64,000 nucleotides of DNA from Candidatus Geothrix skivensis. GTDB lineage: Bacteria > Acidobacteriota > Holophagae > Holophagales > Holophagaceae. Location of the stretch: positions 301,001 through 365,000 of the forward strand of contig JADKIO010000005.1 in the NCBI GenBank assembly GCA_016721195.1, given 5' to 3'. The position numbers and the translations under genes were made by a program. This document shows positions 16,592 to 25,619 of the stretch, piece after piece (the stretch's first letter is position 1; every line of letters begins with the position of its first letter). The notes under the pieces are model-generated. The model was given only the letters and a program-made list of their open reading frames with translations, was not told the origin of the DNA and did not search any database.

Positions 16592-16646
16592 TTGACGCCA
16601 CCTGGACTGGATGGGAGACTTGGCACTCGCTGTTGGTGAGTGCTAA
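16592..16646 (+). promoter_or_regulatory. groESL promoter region with CIRCE operator
   Basis: TTGGCACTC-N9-GAGTGCTAA at 16620-16646 matches the CIRCE consensus TTAGCACTC-N9-GAGTGCTAA with one change. CIRCE is the operator of the HrcA repressor and implies heat-shock derepression. A -35-like TTGACG lies at 16592-16597, with only a poor -10 (GAGACT) 17 bp on. An AT-rich stretch at 16540-16590 may be an alternative core promoter. Confidence 0.85.
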
Positions 16647-16690
16647 CAGACCTGATCGTTCCCAACCTCATTCCTTCTCAAGGAGGTCCC

Positions 16691-16978
16691 ATGGCCATCC
16701 AGCCCCTGTCCGACCGCGTGGTGCTGAAGCGCGTCGATCCCGCCGAAACCGTCAAGGGCGGCATCATCATCCCCGACACCGCCAAAGAGAAGCCCATGGA
16801 GGCTGAGGTGGTGGCCGTCGGCGAAGGCAAGATCAATGACACCGGCACCCGCAACCCCATGTCCGTGAAGGCTGGCCAGAAGGTGCTGATCGGCAAGTAC
16901 AGCGGCACGGAAGTGAAGATCGACGGCGTCGACCACGTGATCGTTCGCGAGGACGAGATCCTGGCGATCATGAGCTGA
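16691..16978 (+). CDS. groES: Co-chaperonin GroES
   Basis: This 95-aa protein forms the heptameric lid that caps GroEL during ATP-driven protein folding in the cytoplasm. Typical features are the N-terminal strand IQPLSDRVVLKRV, the mobile loop KGGIIIPDTAKEKPMEAEVVAVG and the C-terminal VIVREDEILAIM. The ATG at 16691 follows AAGGAGGTCCC, an excellent ribosome site. It is first in the groESL operon under the CIRCE element and lies 77 bp upstream of groEL. Confidence 0.98.
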   Translation: MAIQPLSDRVVLKRVDPAETVKGGIIIPDTAKEKPMEAEVVAVGEGKINDTGTRNPMSVKAGQKVLIGKYSGTEVKIDGVDHVIVREDEILAIMS

Positions 16979-17055
16979 CACGGCCGTCGGCGCTCGGCCG
17001 ACCACTGTCTGCCTGACTCAACTCGCATCCAACCTTTCCCATTCCGGAGTTACCC

Positions 17056-18684
<1,629 letters not shown>

Positions 18685-18703
18685 CCAGCCGTCCTCAGGC
18701 ATT

Positions 18704-18739
18704 GAGAAAAAGGCCCCGCATTCGCGGGGCCTTTTTCTC
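18704..18739. terminator. groESL terminator, bidirectional
   Basis: A perfect 16-bp inverted repeat (18704-18719 with 18724-18739), ATTC loop, A-tract on one side and T-tract on the other. It lies 20 bp after the groEL stop. Confidence 0.95.
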
Positions 18740-18828
18740 GCCGGTTCTACCTGACGGGAAGCTTTCTCGGCTATCCCTGGCTCTAGTAGGCAAAAAAGGG
18801 AAGATGGGCTTCGGCTCGGGGACGAGGG

Positions 18829-18856
18829 GGGCAAGGCCCTTTGCCCATTTTTTTCC
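18829..18856 (+). terminator. Orphan Rho-independent terminator
   Basis: GGGCAA (18829-18834), six-base loop, TTGCCC (18841-18846), then ATTTTTTTCC. No gene ends nearby; groEL is already terminated 90 bp earlier. It could close a small transcript starting near 18785, with a weak CTGACG-N16-TATCCC promoter at 18751-18778. Confidence 0.55.
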
Positions 18857-19023
18857 TGCACGGGGATTAACCATGAAGGAAATGCGGGGTCTGGGACCAT
18901 TGCACACCTGGAGGGCCAGTATCTAAACAGGCAAAAGCCCCCTCGTGGTCCATGGAAAATGCCACCTCCTGGGGGTTTGTATTAATAATGACAATAATAT
19001 CGTTTTTATTTGCCACCTATGGG

Positions 19024-19076
19024 TTGACTATAGGAATTCCAGGGTGCATGCTTCCAGTCGAACCCCTGGGAATTCC
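19024..19076 (+). promoter_or_regulatory. Putative promoter/operator of redox operon
   Basis: TTGACT at 19024-19029 could be a -35 element, although its -10 is poor. An inverted repeat (ggaattccaggg at 19033-19044 and ccctgggaattcc at 19064-19076, one bulged base) lies just downstream and could be an operator or leader stem. It ends 32 bp before the ATG at 19109. Confidence 0.4.
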
Positions 19077-19108
19077 CCCTCGAGGCGATTGAGAAAGCAG
19101 GAGCACCC

Positions 19109-19861
19109 ATGGGCATGGGCCTTCTCTTTGACGCCACACGCTGCATCGGATGCGGCGCCTGCAGCTCGGCCTGCAAGGAGCAGAACAAGCTGCCAGGCAA
19201 GGTGGAGGAGGTGTTGACCGCCTATACCTGGACCACGGTCAAGGAGAAGGAAGGCACCAACATCCGCCGCCTGTGCATGCACTGCGAAGTGCCCACCTGC
19301 GCCTCGGTCTGCCCGGTGGCCGCCCTCGTCAAGACCCCCGAAGGCCCGGTCGTCTACGACGCCAAGCGCTGCATGGGCTGCCGCTACTGCATGATGGCCT
19401 GTCCCTTCGAGATCCCGAAATACCAGTGGGACAGCGCCGTGCCCATCGTCGGCAAGTGCATCCTCTGCGCCGGTCGGCTGAAGGAAGGACTGGCCACGGC
19501 CTGCGCCACGGCCTGTCCCGTGGAGGCCACCACCTTCGGCAAAAAGGAAGACCTGATCTGGGAGGCCCGCACCCGCCTCCGTACCAAGCCGGGCGCCTAC
19601 GTGAACCAGATCTACGGACTCACCGAAGCTGGCGGCACTTCGGTGATGATGATCTCCAACGTGCCCTTCGAGAAGCTGGGGCTGAAGTCCAACCTCCCCG
19701 CTGAACCGCCCGCCATGCGCACCTGGCAGGTGCTTTCCAACATCCCGGATTTCGTCGGGGTCTGGGGCGTCTTCCTCTACGGGGTCCACTGGATCACGGC
19801 CCGGCGCGAGCGCGTGGCGGATGCCACCAACCATGACAACGGACGGGAGGATCGGTCATGA
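19109..19861 (+). CDS. HybA/PsrB-like four-cluster ferredoxin subunit
   Basis: This 250-aa protein has sixteen cysteines in four [4Fe-4S] motifs: C12-15-18-22, C56-59-64-68, C88-91-94-98 and C117-120-132-136. This is the standard layout of electron-transfer subunits such as HybA, DmsB and PsrB. A hydrophobic segment near the C-terminus (FVGVWGVFLYGVHWI, about 218-232) could anchor it. Unlike HybA it has no Tat or Sec signal, and no catalytic subunit gene is in this operon to carry it out. It would pass electrons to or from the NrfD-like protein encoded next (ATGA overlap). A cytoplasmic-facing location is possible. Confidence 0.88.
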   Translation: MGMGLLFDATRCIGCGACSSACKEQNKLPGKVEEVLTAYTWTTVKEKEGTNIRRLCMHCEVPTCASVCPVAALVKTPEGPVVYDAKRCMGCRYCMMACPFEIPKYQWDSAVPIVGKCILCAGRLKEGLATACATACPVEATTFGKKEDLIWEARTRLRTKPGAYVNQIYGLTEAGGTSVMMISNVPFEKLGLKSNLPAEPPAMRTWQVLSNIPDFVGVWGVFLYGVHWITARRERVADATNHDNGREDRS

Positions 19862-21024
19862 GCACCGCCGCCACACTTGCCACACGCCGCTTCCGCCCGG
19901 GATTCTGGACCATCGTTGCCGCAATTCTCTTCCTGGCCTTCTGCACGGTGACGGTGATCCGCTTCACCAAGGGCCTGGGCGCGGTCACCAACCTCAGCGA
20001 TCAGTTCCCCTGGGGCCTCTGGATCGGCTTCGACCTGCTTTGCGGGGTGGGTCTGGCGGCTGGCGCCTTCACCCTGACCGCCGTCGTCCACCTCTTCAAC
20101 CTCAAGAAGTTTGAACCCATCGTCCGGCCGACGATCCTGACCGGCTTCCTCGGGTATGCCTTCGTGATCGTGGCGCTGCTGCTGGACCTGGGCCAGCCCT
20201 GGCGCATCTGGCACGCCATCGTCTACTGGAACCCCCACTCCGTCATGTTCGAGGTGGCCTGGTGCGTCATGCTCTACACCACGGTCCTGGCGGTGGAGTT
20301 CTCCCCGGTGGTGCTCGAGTATTTCGGCTTCCATGCGCCTGCCCGGATCATCCACAAGCTCATCACGCCCCTGGTCATCCTGGGCGTCATCCTCTCCACC
20401 CTGCACCAGTCCTCGCTGGGCTCGCTGTACCTGATCGTACCCAGCAAGCTGCACCCGCTCTGGTATTCCCCCATGCTGCCCCTGCACTTCTACATCTCCG
20501 CCATCGGCGCGGGGATCGGGATGGTGATCCTCGAGTCCTACCTCAGCGGGCGGGCCTTCCATCGCCACCTGGAGATGGACCTGCTGGAGCCCCTGGCCCG
20601 GGGCATGGTGGTGGCCCTGGGCATCTACGGGCTGATGCGGCTACAGGCCATCCGCCGGAACCATGCCTTCGGGAGCATCCTGGAGTTCGGGTACGAAGGG
20701 AAGATGTTCCTCCTGGAGTTCACTCTGGGCGTCATCCTGCCGGTAGCCCTCATGTCCTTCCGTAAGCTTCGCAGCCACCCCGACTGGCTGGTGGGGGGAG
20801 CCTTCCTGGCGGTGTTGGGCTTCGTCATGAACCGTCTGAACGTCAGCATCACCGGCATGGAAGCCGCGTCCGGGACCCGGTACCTGCCTTCGGGCATGGA
20901 GATCATCGTTTCCGTGGGCCTGGTGGCCACCGGCATGGCGGTCTTCGCCTTCGCCGTGCGCACCTTCCCCATCTTTCCCGAGGGCCAGGGGGCCCCGTCC
21001 AGGGAGTCGAAAGAAGGAGCCTAG
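19858..21024 (+). CDS. NrfD/HybB-type quinone-interacting membrane subunit
   Basis: This 388-aa polytopic protein has about nine or ten hydrophobic segments. Family-like features are FPWGLWIGFDLLCGVGLAAGAF (about 50-70), a long first periplasmic loop, HQSSLGSLYLIVPSKLHPLWYS (about 183-204) and NRLNVSITGMEAASGTRYLPSGMEI (about 323-347), as in HybB. Such subunits exchange electrons and protons with the quinone pool in the inner membrane. The ATG overlaps the ferredoxin gene stop (19858-19861). No hydrogenase or oxidoreductase catalytic gene is adjacent; a sensor kinase follows 3 bp later. Confidence 0.88.
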   Translation: MSTAATLATRRFRPGFWTIVAAILFLAFCTVTVIRFTKGLGAVTNLSDQFPWGLWIGFDLLCGVGLAAGAFTLTAVVHLFNLKKFEPIVRPTILTGFLGYAFVIVALLLDLGQPWRIWHAIVYWNPHSVMFEVAWCVMLYTTVLAVEFSPVVLEYFGFHAPARIIHKLITPLVILGVILSTLHQSSLGSLYLIVPSKLHPLWYSPMLPLHFYISAIGAGIGMVILESYLSGRAFHRHLEMDLLEPLARGMVVALGIYGLMRLQAIRRNHAFGSILEFGYEGKMFLLEFTLGVILPVALMSFRKLRSHPDWLVGGAFLAVLGFVMNRLNVSITGMEAASGTRYLPSGMEIIVSVGLVATGMAVFAFAVRTFPIFPEGQGAPSRESKEGA

Positions 21025-21027
21025 GCC

Positions 21028-22554
21028 ATGCGCACCCGCATTGGCACACGTCTGATTCTCGGCGCCGGACTTGCCACGGCGACGGTGATCGGCTGCATGG
21101 CCTTCGTGATCCTCAGGTCCCAGACCGCCCAGCTGCTGGCCGAGCGCACCCGCAGCGCCGACCAGCTGAGCGAGACCATCAAGAGCGCCACCCATTTCGA
21201 CATGCTCGAGAACCGGCGGGAGAACCTTCACCGGCAGATCCGGGCCGTGGGCGGATTGCAGGAGGAGGGCATCCGCAAGGTCCGCGTCTTCAACAAGGAA
21301 GGGCGGATCATGTTCTCCTCCGCCAGCGAGGAGATCGGCACCAGCCTGGATCCCAAGGGCGAGGCCTGCTATGCCTGCCACGCGGAGGGAAGGCCCCTCG
21401 AAAAACTGGGCATCCAGGCCCGGGCCCGCACCTTCCGCGCCGCAGATGGCACCCGGGTCCTGGGCGTCATCAACCCCATTCCCAACGAGTCCTCCTGTTC
21501 CACGGCTTCCTGCCATGCCCACAGCTCCAAGCAGAGCCTGCTGGGGGTGCTGGACGTGAACGTGTCCCTGGCCGAGGTCGATCAGGAGATTGCCCACAGC
21601 CGACGGGTCATCTCCGTCTCGGCCGTCCTGGCCATCCTGGGGGGCAGCCTCATGCTGTGGTGGCTCAACCGCCGCCTGGTGGTGCGGCCGGTCGCCGCCC
21701 TGGTCGAGGGCACCCGGCGGGTCAGTGCGGGCGATCTCACGGTGACCATCCCCGAGAACGACAAGCATGAACTCGGCAAGCTTGCCAAGGCCTTCAACGC
21801 CATGATCCGCAACCTGGCCGATACTCAGAACCAGCTGGCCCAGGCGGACAAACTGGCTTCCGTGGGCCGCCTGGCCGCCGGGGTGGCCCACGAGATCAAC
21901 AACCCGCTCACCGGGGTCTTGAGCTATGCCTCCCTGCTGCGGAAGCGGATGGACCACGACGCCTCTGCCTGCGAGGATCTCGACGTGATCGTGCGGGAAA
22001 CCGTTCGTTGCCGGGGCATCATCCGGGGACTTCTGGACTTCGCCCGGCCCGCGGCCCCGGCCCGCAAGCCCACGGATCTCAACGAAGTGGTCCGCCGGGC
22101 CGTCTCCGTGGTGATGACCCAGCTGTCGCTGCAGAAGGTCGACCTCTCCCTGGACCTGGACCCGGACCTGTCCACAGTCTCCGCAGATGGGAACCAGATC
22201 CAGCAGGTGGTGGTCAACCTCCTGCTGAACGCGGCGGATGCCATTGGCAACGAAGGGGGCCGCATCCGTGCGGCGACACGCCCTGGACCCAGTGCCTCCA
22301 TGGAGATCCTGGTGGAGGATGGCGGGCGCGGCATCGCCGCCGAAGACCTGCCCCGGATCTTCGAACCTTTCTTCACCACCAAAGGAAACCATGGAACGGG
22401 GCTCGGACTGGCGGTCAGCTGGGGCATCGCCGAAGCCCACGGCGGCTCCCTGGAGGTTCAGAGCGAGATCGGCAAGGGCACCTGCTTCACCCTTCGGCTA
22501 CCTTCGACCTCAGACTCGGAAGCCAGTTCACCCATTCTTCCCCCACTCACCTAG
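21028..22554 (+). CDS. Membrane histidine kinase with c-type haem sensor domain
   Basis: This 508-aa protein has a membrane segment at 8-29, a periplasmic domain (about 30-192), a second membrane segment (193-211), HAMP (about 212-265), HisKA with phospho-His288 in AAGVAHEINNPL, and HATPase_c with the N-box NQIQQVVVNLLLNAADA and G-boxes DGGRGIAAEDLPRIFEPFFTTK and GTGLGLAV. The periplasmic domain carries CYACH (114-118) and a CxxxxCH motif (157-163), so it likely binds one or two haems c and senses redox state or a haem ligand. It lies 3 bp after the NrfD-like gene and 9 bp before the response regulator gene. Confidence 0.92.
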   Translation: MRTRIGTRLILGAGLATATVIGCMAFVILRSQTAQLLAERTRSADQLSETIKSATHFDMLENRRENLHRQIRAVGGLQEEGIRKVRVFNKEGRIMFSSASEEIGTSLDPKGEACYACHAEGRPLEKLGIQARARTFRAADGTRVLGVINPIPNESSCSTASCHAHSSKQSLLGVLDVNVSLAEVDQEIAHSRRVISVSAVLAILGGSLMLWWLNRRLVVRPVAALVEGTRRVSAGDLTVTIPENDKHELGKLAKAFNAMIRNLADTQNQLAQADKLASVGRLAAGVAHEINNPLTGVLSYASLLRKRMDHDASACEDLDVIVRETVRCRGIIRGLLDFARPAAPARKPTDLNEVVRRAVSVVMTQLSLQKVDLSLDLDPDLSTVSADGNQIQQVVVNLLLNAADAIGNEGGRIRAATRPGPSASMEILVEDGGRGIAAEDLPRIFEPFFTTKGNHGTGLGLAVSWGIAEAHGGSLEVQSEIGKGTCFTLRLPSTSDSEASSPILPPLT

Positions 22555-22563
22555 GAGGTCCCC

Positions 22564-23685
22564 ATGACCGCCGTCCTGATCATCATCATGTTCGTGGCCT
22601 TCGTCGGCATCGACTTCCTGGTGCGGACGACCCTTCGCCGGATGCGCGACAGCAAGGAACGGCAGGACCGCGAGGCCGTCCTGAAGACCTCGATCCGGCT
22701 CGACTTCACCCACGAGGCCAAGAGCCTCAAGCGGGTGGAGGTGCCCAATCCCAAGGCCCGCATCCTCGCCGTGGACGACGAGGCCGTGGTGCTGGATTCC
22801 TTCCGGAGGATCCTGGTGCTGGAGGGCTTCAGCGTGGACACGGTGGAGCATGGCCCCGAGGCCCTGGGCCTGGTGCAGCGCCGGGATTACGATTTCGTCT
22901 TCACGGATCTGAAGATGCCCGACATGGATGGGGTCGACGTGGTGAAGGGCGTGAAGCACCTGCGGCCGGACGTGGATGTGGTCGTCATCACGGGCTACGG
23001 CAGCATCGAGACCGCCGTCCAGACCCTCCAGCAGGGTGCCTGCGAGTACGTCCAGAAGCCCTTCACGGCAGATGAGCTGGGCGACTTCGCGAAGAAGCTG
23101 GTCATCAAGCGCGAGGCTCGGATCCAGGCGGCCCAGCGCCCGACCGTGCGCATGGTCTCCCCCGAGATGGCCGAGGTGGTGCCAGCCGCTGAGTTCTGCG
23201 TTCCCGGCGGTGCCTTCCTTTCCGCCGGCCACGCCTGGGTGCGGATCGAGCCCGAGGGCCAGGTCCGCATCGGCATCGACGACTTCATGCGGAAGGCCCT
23301 GGGGACCATCAAGGAAGTGGAGCTTCCCGAGCGGGGCAAGTCCTTCCGGCAGGGTGAGCCACTCTTCACCCTGAAGGGAGCGACGGGCACGGTCCAGGTG
23401 CTGGCACCCGTCTCGGGTCGAATCGAGCACGACAATGCCGGCCTGAAGAACAACCCGGGCGAGCTCACCCACAGCCCCTACGACCGTGGCTGGGTCTGCC
23501 TCATGACCCCCAGCGACCTGGCCTCGGAACTGACGTCGCTGAAGATCGGCAAGCCCGTCATCGACTGGTACCAGGACGAGATCGCCCGCCTGCGGACCGC
23601 CAATGGTCCCGATGCTGCCGGCCCGCTGGACTGGACAGCCTTCCAGAAGCAGTTCCTGGCAGCCGGCGAAACCACCAGGGTCTAA
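22564..23685 (+). CDS. Membrane-anchored response regulator fused to GcvH-like domain
   Basis: This 373-aa protein has an N-terminal membrane anchor (residues 2-20). A receiver domain (65-180) follows with Asp71-Asp72, phospho-acceptor Asp115, Thr143 and Lys165 all present. The C-terminal domain (about 208-320) resembles glycine-cleavage H protein: GHAWVRIEPEGQVRIGIDDF, IKEVELPERGKSFRQGEPLF and VLAPVSGRIEHDNAGLKNNP. The residue aligned with the lipoylated lysine is Thr274 (eight before Pro282); the nearest lysine is 271. It has no DNA-binding or enzymatic output. It is presumably the partner of the haem kinase, and faces lipA on the other strand. The mechanism is unknown. Confidence 0.85.
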   Translation: MTAVLIIIMFVAFVGIDFLVRTTLRRMRDSKERQDREAVLKTSIRLDFTHEAKSLKRVEVPNPKARILAVDDEAVVLDSFRRILVLEGFSVDTVEHGPEALGLVQRRDYDFVFTDLKMPDMDGVDVVKGVKHLRPDVDVVVITGYGSIETAVQTLQQGACEYVQKPFTADELGDFAKKLVIKREARIQAAQRPTVRMVSPEMAEVVPAAEFCVPGGAFLSAGHAWVRIEPEGQVRIGIDDFMRKALGTIKEVELPERGKSFRQGEPLFTLKGATGTVQVLAPVSGRIEHDNAGLKNNPGELTHSPYDRGWVCLMTPSDLASELTSLKIGKPVIDWYQDEIARLRTANGPDAAGPLDWTAFQKQFLAAGETTRV

Positions 23686-23692
23686 TTGCCCA

Positions 23693-24598
23693 TCACGCCT
23701 GATTTCGGGGGCTCCGGCCCCCGAAATCGTTTCCGGCGTGGTAGCTCGAGCGCACCAGGGGCGCCGACTCCACCCGCTGGAAGCCCATCTCGAGGCCCTT
23801 CCGGGCGTACATATCGAACTCAGAGGGCTCCACAAAGCGGTGCAGGGGCAGGTGCAGCTCCGAAGGTGGAAGGTACTGCCCGATGGTGGCGATGTCCACG
23901 CGACTTCGTCGCCAGTCGGCCATCAACTCCAGCACCTGCTCCGGTGTCTCCCCCAGGCCCACCATGATGCCGCTCTTGACGCGCAGGTCCGGCGAGTGGG
24001 CATCGCGCCAGGTCGCCGTGCGCAGCAGGAGCGTCAGGCTTTGCTCGTAGTCGGCGTCGGGGCGCACGCGCCGGTACAGGTGCGGGACCGTCTCCACATT
24101 GTGGTTGAGGACGTCAGGGCGGGCCCCCAGCACGGTCTGGAGGGCCGCTTCGTTGCCTTTGAAATCGGGGATCAGGACCTCGATCCCGCAAGGGGGGGAA
24201 AGGGTCCGGATCCACTGGATGGTCGTCGCGAAATGGCCAGCGCCCCCGTCCTCCAGGTCGTCCCGGTTCACGGAGGTGACCACGGCGAATCTCAACCCGA
24301 GGCGCGCCACCGCCTCGGCCACCCGCTGGGGCTCCTGGGGGTCCAACTCCCCGGGGCGGCCCTTGCCCACATTGCAGAACCCGCAATGCCGGGTGCAGGT
24401 GTCCCCCATGAGCATGAAGGTCGCGGTCCGGTGGACGCCCCAGCACTCATGCAGGTTGGGGCAGCGGGCCTCCTCGCAGACCGTCACCAGGCGCTGCTCC
24501 CGAATGAGGCTTTCCACCTCCGCCACCACCTCCGGCGCGGGAATGCGGATCTTCAGCCATTCAGGTCGGGGGCCGGGGAGGACGGGAGGGCGGGCCAT
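23693..24598 (-). CDS. lipA: Lipoyl synthase
   Basis: This 301-aa radical SAM enzyme inserts two sulfurs into protein-bound octanoyl groups to make lipoyl. Both iron-sulfur sites are visible: the auxiliary cluster C41, C46, C52 and the radical SAM CxxxCxxC at C68, C72, C75. The C-terminal RSSYHAG supplies the conserved serine ligand. The ATG at 24598 (GGAAG ribosome site) is preferred over one at 24625. Its last codons contain a perfect 12-bp hairpin (23701-23728) that can also act as a terminator. Its stop lies 7 bp from that of the GcvH-like regulator gene. Confidence 0.96.
   Translation of the reverse strand: MARPPVLPGPRPEWLKIRIPAPEVVAEVESLIREQRLVTVCEEARCPNLHECWGVHRTATFMLMGDTCTRHCGFCNVGKGRPGELDPQEPQRVAEAVARLGLRFAVVTSVNRDDLEDGGAGHFATTIQWIRTLSPPCGIEVLIPDFKGNEAALQTVLGARPDVLNHNVETVPHLYRRVRPDADYEQSLTLLLRTATWRDAHSPDLRVKSGIMVGLGETPEQVLELMADWRRSRVDIATIGQYLPPSELHLPLHRFVEPSEFDMYARKGLEMGFQRVESAPLVRSSYHAGNDFGGRSPRNQA
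23701..23728. terminator. Bidirectional hairpin inside lipA 3' end
   Basis: Arms 23701-23712 and 23717-23728 are perfect complements with a TCCG loop. It starts 15 bp after the response regulator stop and lies within the last codons of lipA. No strong U-tract follows, so termination efficiency is uncertain. Confidence 0.6.
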
Positions 24599-24673
24599 GG
24601 ACTTCCATTGTCGCTCACTGGCCACCGAATCACCTTGGCAACAAATTTAAGGGGAAAGACTAAAGCCGATTAG

Positions 24674-24750
24674 CCACCGATGAACACCGATAACTGCATG
24701 AATGACTCTTGTTCTTTTTTCGGTGTTCATCGGTGTTTATCGGTGGTTCG
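24674..24750. repeat. ACCGATGAACACCGA-type interspersed repeat
   Basis: A perfect 16-bp inverted repeat (24675-24690 with 24720-24735) is followed by three near-identical 10-bp units starting cggtg (24721-24750). The block is AT-richer than its surroundings and occupies most of the gap between lipA and scpA. Similar sequences occur as intergenic repeats in many bacterial genomes, often mis-annotated as small ORFs; this is recalled, not searched. Confidence 0.75.
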
Positions 24751-24803
24751 AATTGCTTTTTCAGTGGCGAATGAGGTGCCGGATCGCGATGTAGAATGGA
24801 GCC

Positions 24804-25619
24804 ATGTCCGAGACCCCCATGGAACTCCCAGAATCGGTGGCTGAAGTCCTGCCTGTGCCCGCGGTTTCGAGGACTTTCGAGCCCCCCAAGGGCTTCGAAA
24901 CGAAGTTCCGTGGCCTGGCGCTGCACCTCTCGGCCTTCGACGGGCCCCTGGACCTGCTGCTGCACCTCATCCACGAGCAGAAGCTGGACCTCCTGAACCT
25001 GCCCATGGCCGAAGTCACTCGGCAGTACATGGACTACCTGAAGCTCATGGAGGAGCTGAACCTGGAGATCGCCGCGGAATTCGTGGCCATGGCCGCCCAG
25101 CTGCTGCAGATCAAGTCTCGGCTCATGCTGCCCCGGCCGCCCCAGGCCTGCGGCGAGGAGGATCCCCGCGAGACCCTTGTGCAGCGGCTGCTGGACTACC
25201 AGCAGGTGAAGGCCGCAGCCCAGGTTCTTTCGGAGCGGGAATCCGACTGGCAGAAGATCGCCTTCGCCCCCGGCATCGATCTGGATGATCACAAGCGGGT
25301 GGAGGAGGAACCCATCCGCGCCACCCTCTTCGATCTGCTGGGCGCCTACCGGGAGGCCCTCAAGCGCCTGATGCCGCCCCCACCGGTGGAAGTCCGTACC
25401 CAGCCCAAGACCCTGGAGCAGCGGGTCATGGAGGTGCTCGGCAGCCTCCAGGACGGCCTCTGGAAGCCCTTCCAGGGCCTGCTGGGCCAGGTGAACAACC
25501 GTGAGGAGCTGGTGCTGACCTTCCTTGCCCTCCTGGAACTGGTTCGCACGGGCCGCATCGCCCTGGTCCAGGGCGAGACCTTCGGCGAAATCCGCATCAA
25601 GGCCGCCGAGGCCGCGTGA
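24804..25619 (+). CDS. scpA: Segregation and condensation protein A
   Basis: This 271-aa protein is the kleisin subunit of the bacterial SMC-ScpAB condensin complex, which organises and segregates chromosomes. Typical sequence is LHLSAFDGPLDLLLHLIHEQKLDLLNLPMAEVTRQYMDYL (two helices that contact the SMC neck), followed by AAEFVAMAAQLLQIKSRLMLPR. The C-terminal winged helix (VLTFLALLELVRTGRIALVQGETFGEI) contacts the SMC head. The ATG at 24804 follows GGAG. No scpB follows in the window; the next gene starts at an overlapping GTGA. Confidence 0.95.
   Translation: MSETPMELPESVAEVLPVPAVSRTFEPPKGFETKFRGLALHLSAFDGPLDLLLHLIHEQKLDLLNLPMAEVTRQYMDYLKLMEELNLEIAAEFVAMAAQLLQIKSRLMLPRPPQACGEEDPRETLVQRLLDYQQVKAAAQVLSERESDWQKIAFAPGIDLDDHKRVEEEPIRATLFDLLGAYREALKRLMPPPPVEVRTQPKTLEQRVMEVLGSLQDGLWKPFQGLLGQVNNREELVLTFLALLELVRTGRIALVQGETFGEIRIKAAEAA

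Larger units (their letters stand above)
18743..19108. other. 366-bp gene-free region upstream of ferredoxin/NrfD operon
   Basis: No convincing ORF lies here. It contains a second hairpin-plus-T-tract terminator (18829-18856), an AT-rich block (about 18976-19015), a TTGACT -35-like element at 19024-19029, and an inverted repeat (19033-19076). The region probably carries the promoter of the redox operon and possibly a small RNA between 18750 and 18856. Confidence 0.5.

Noticed and set aside
18860..18975. Riboswitch (c-di-GMP or molybdenum cofactor type) upstream of the redox operon
   Set aside because: Short GGAGGGCC and GGCAAAAGCC pieces were considered, but the conserved core of these riboswitches is not present.
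19109..21024. Hydrogenase-2 operon (hybA-hybB)
   Set aside because: Subunit types match, but no large or small hydrogenase gene or maturation gene is present on either side, so no hydrogenase is called.
24660..24760. Small minus-strand ORF over the ACCGATGAACACCGA repeat
   Set aside because: The peptide follows the repeat sequence and no ribosome site or conserved start is seen; treated as non-coding repeat.
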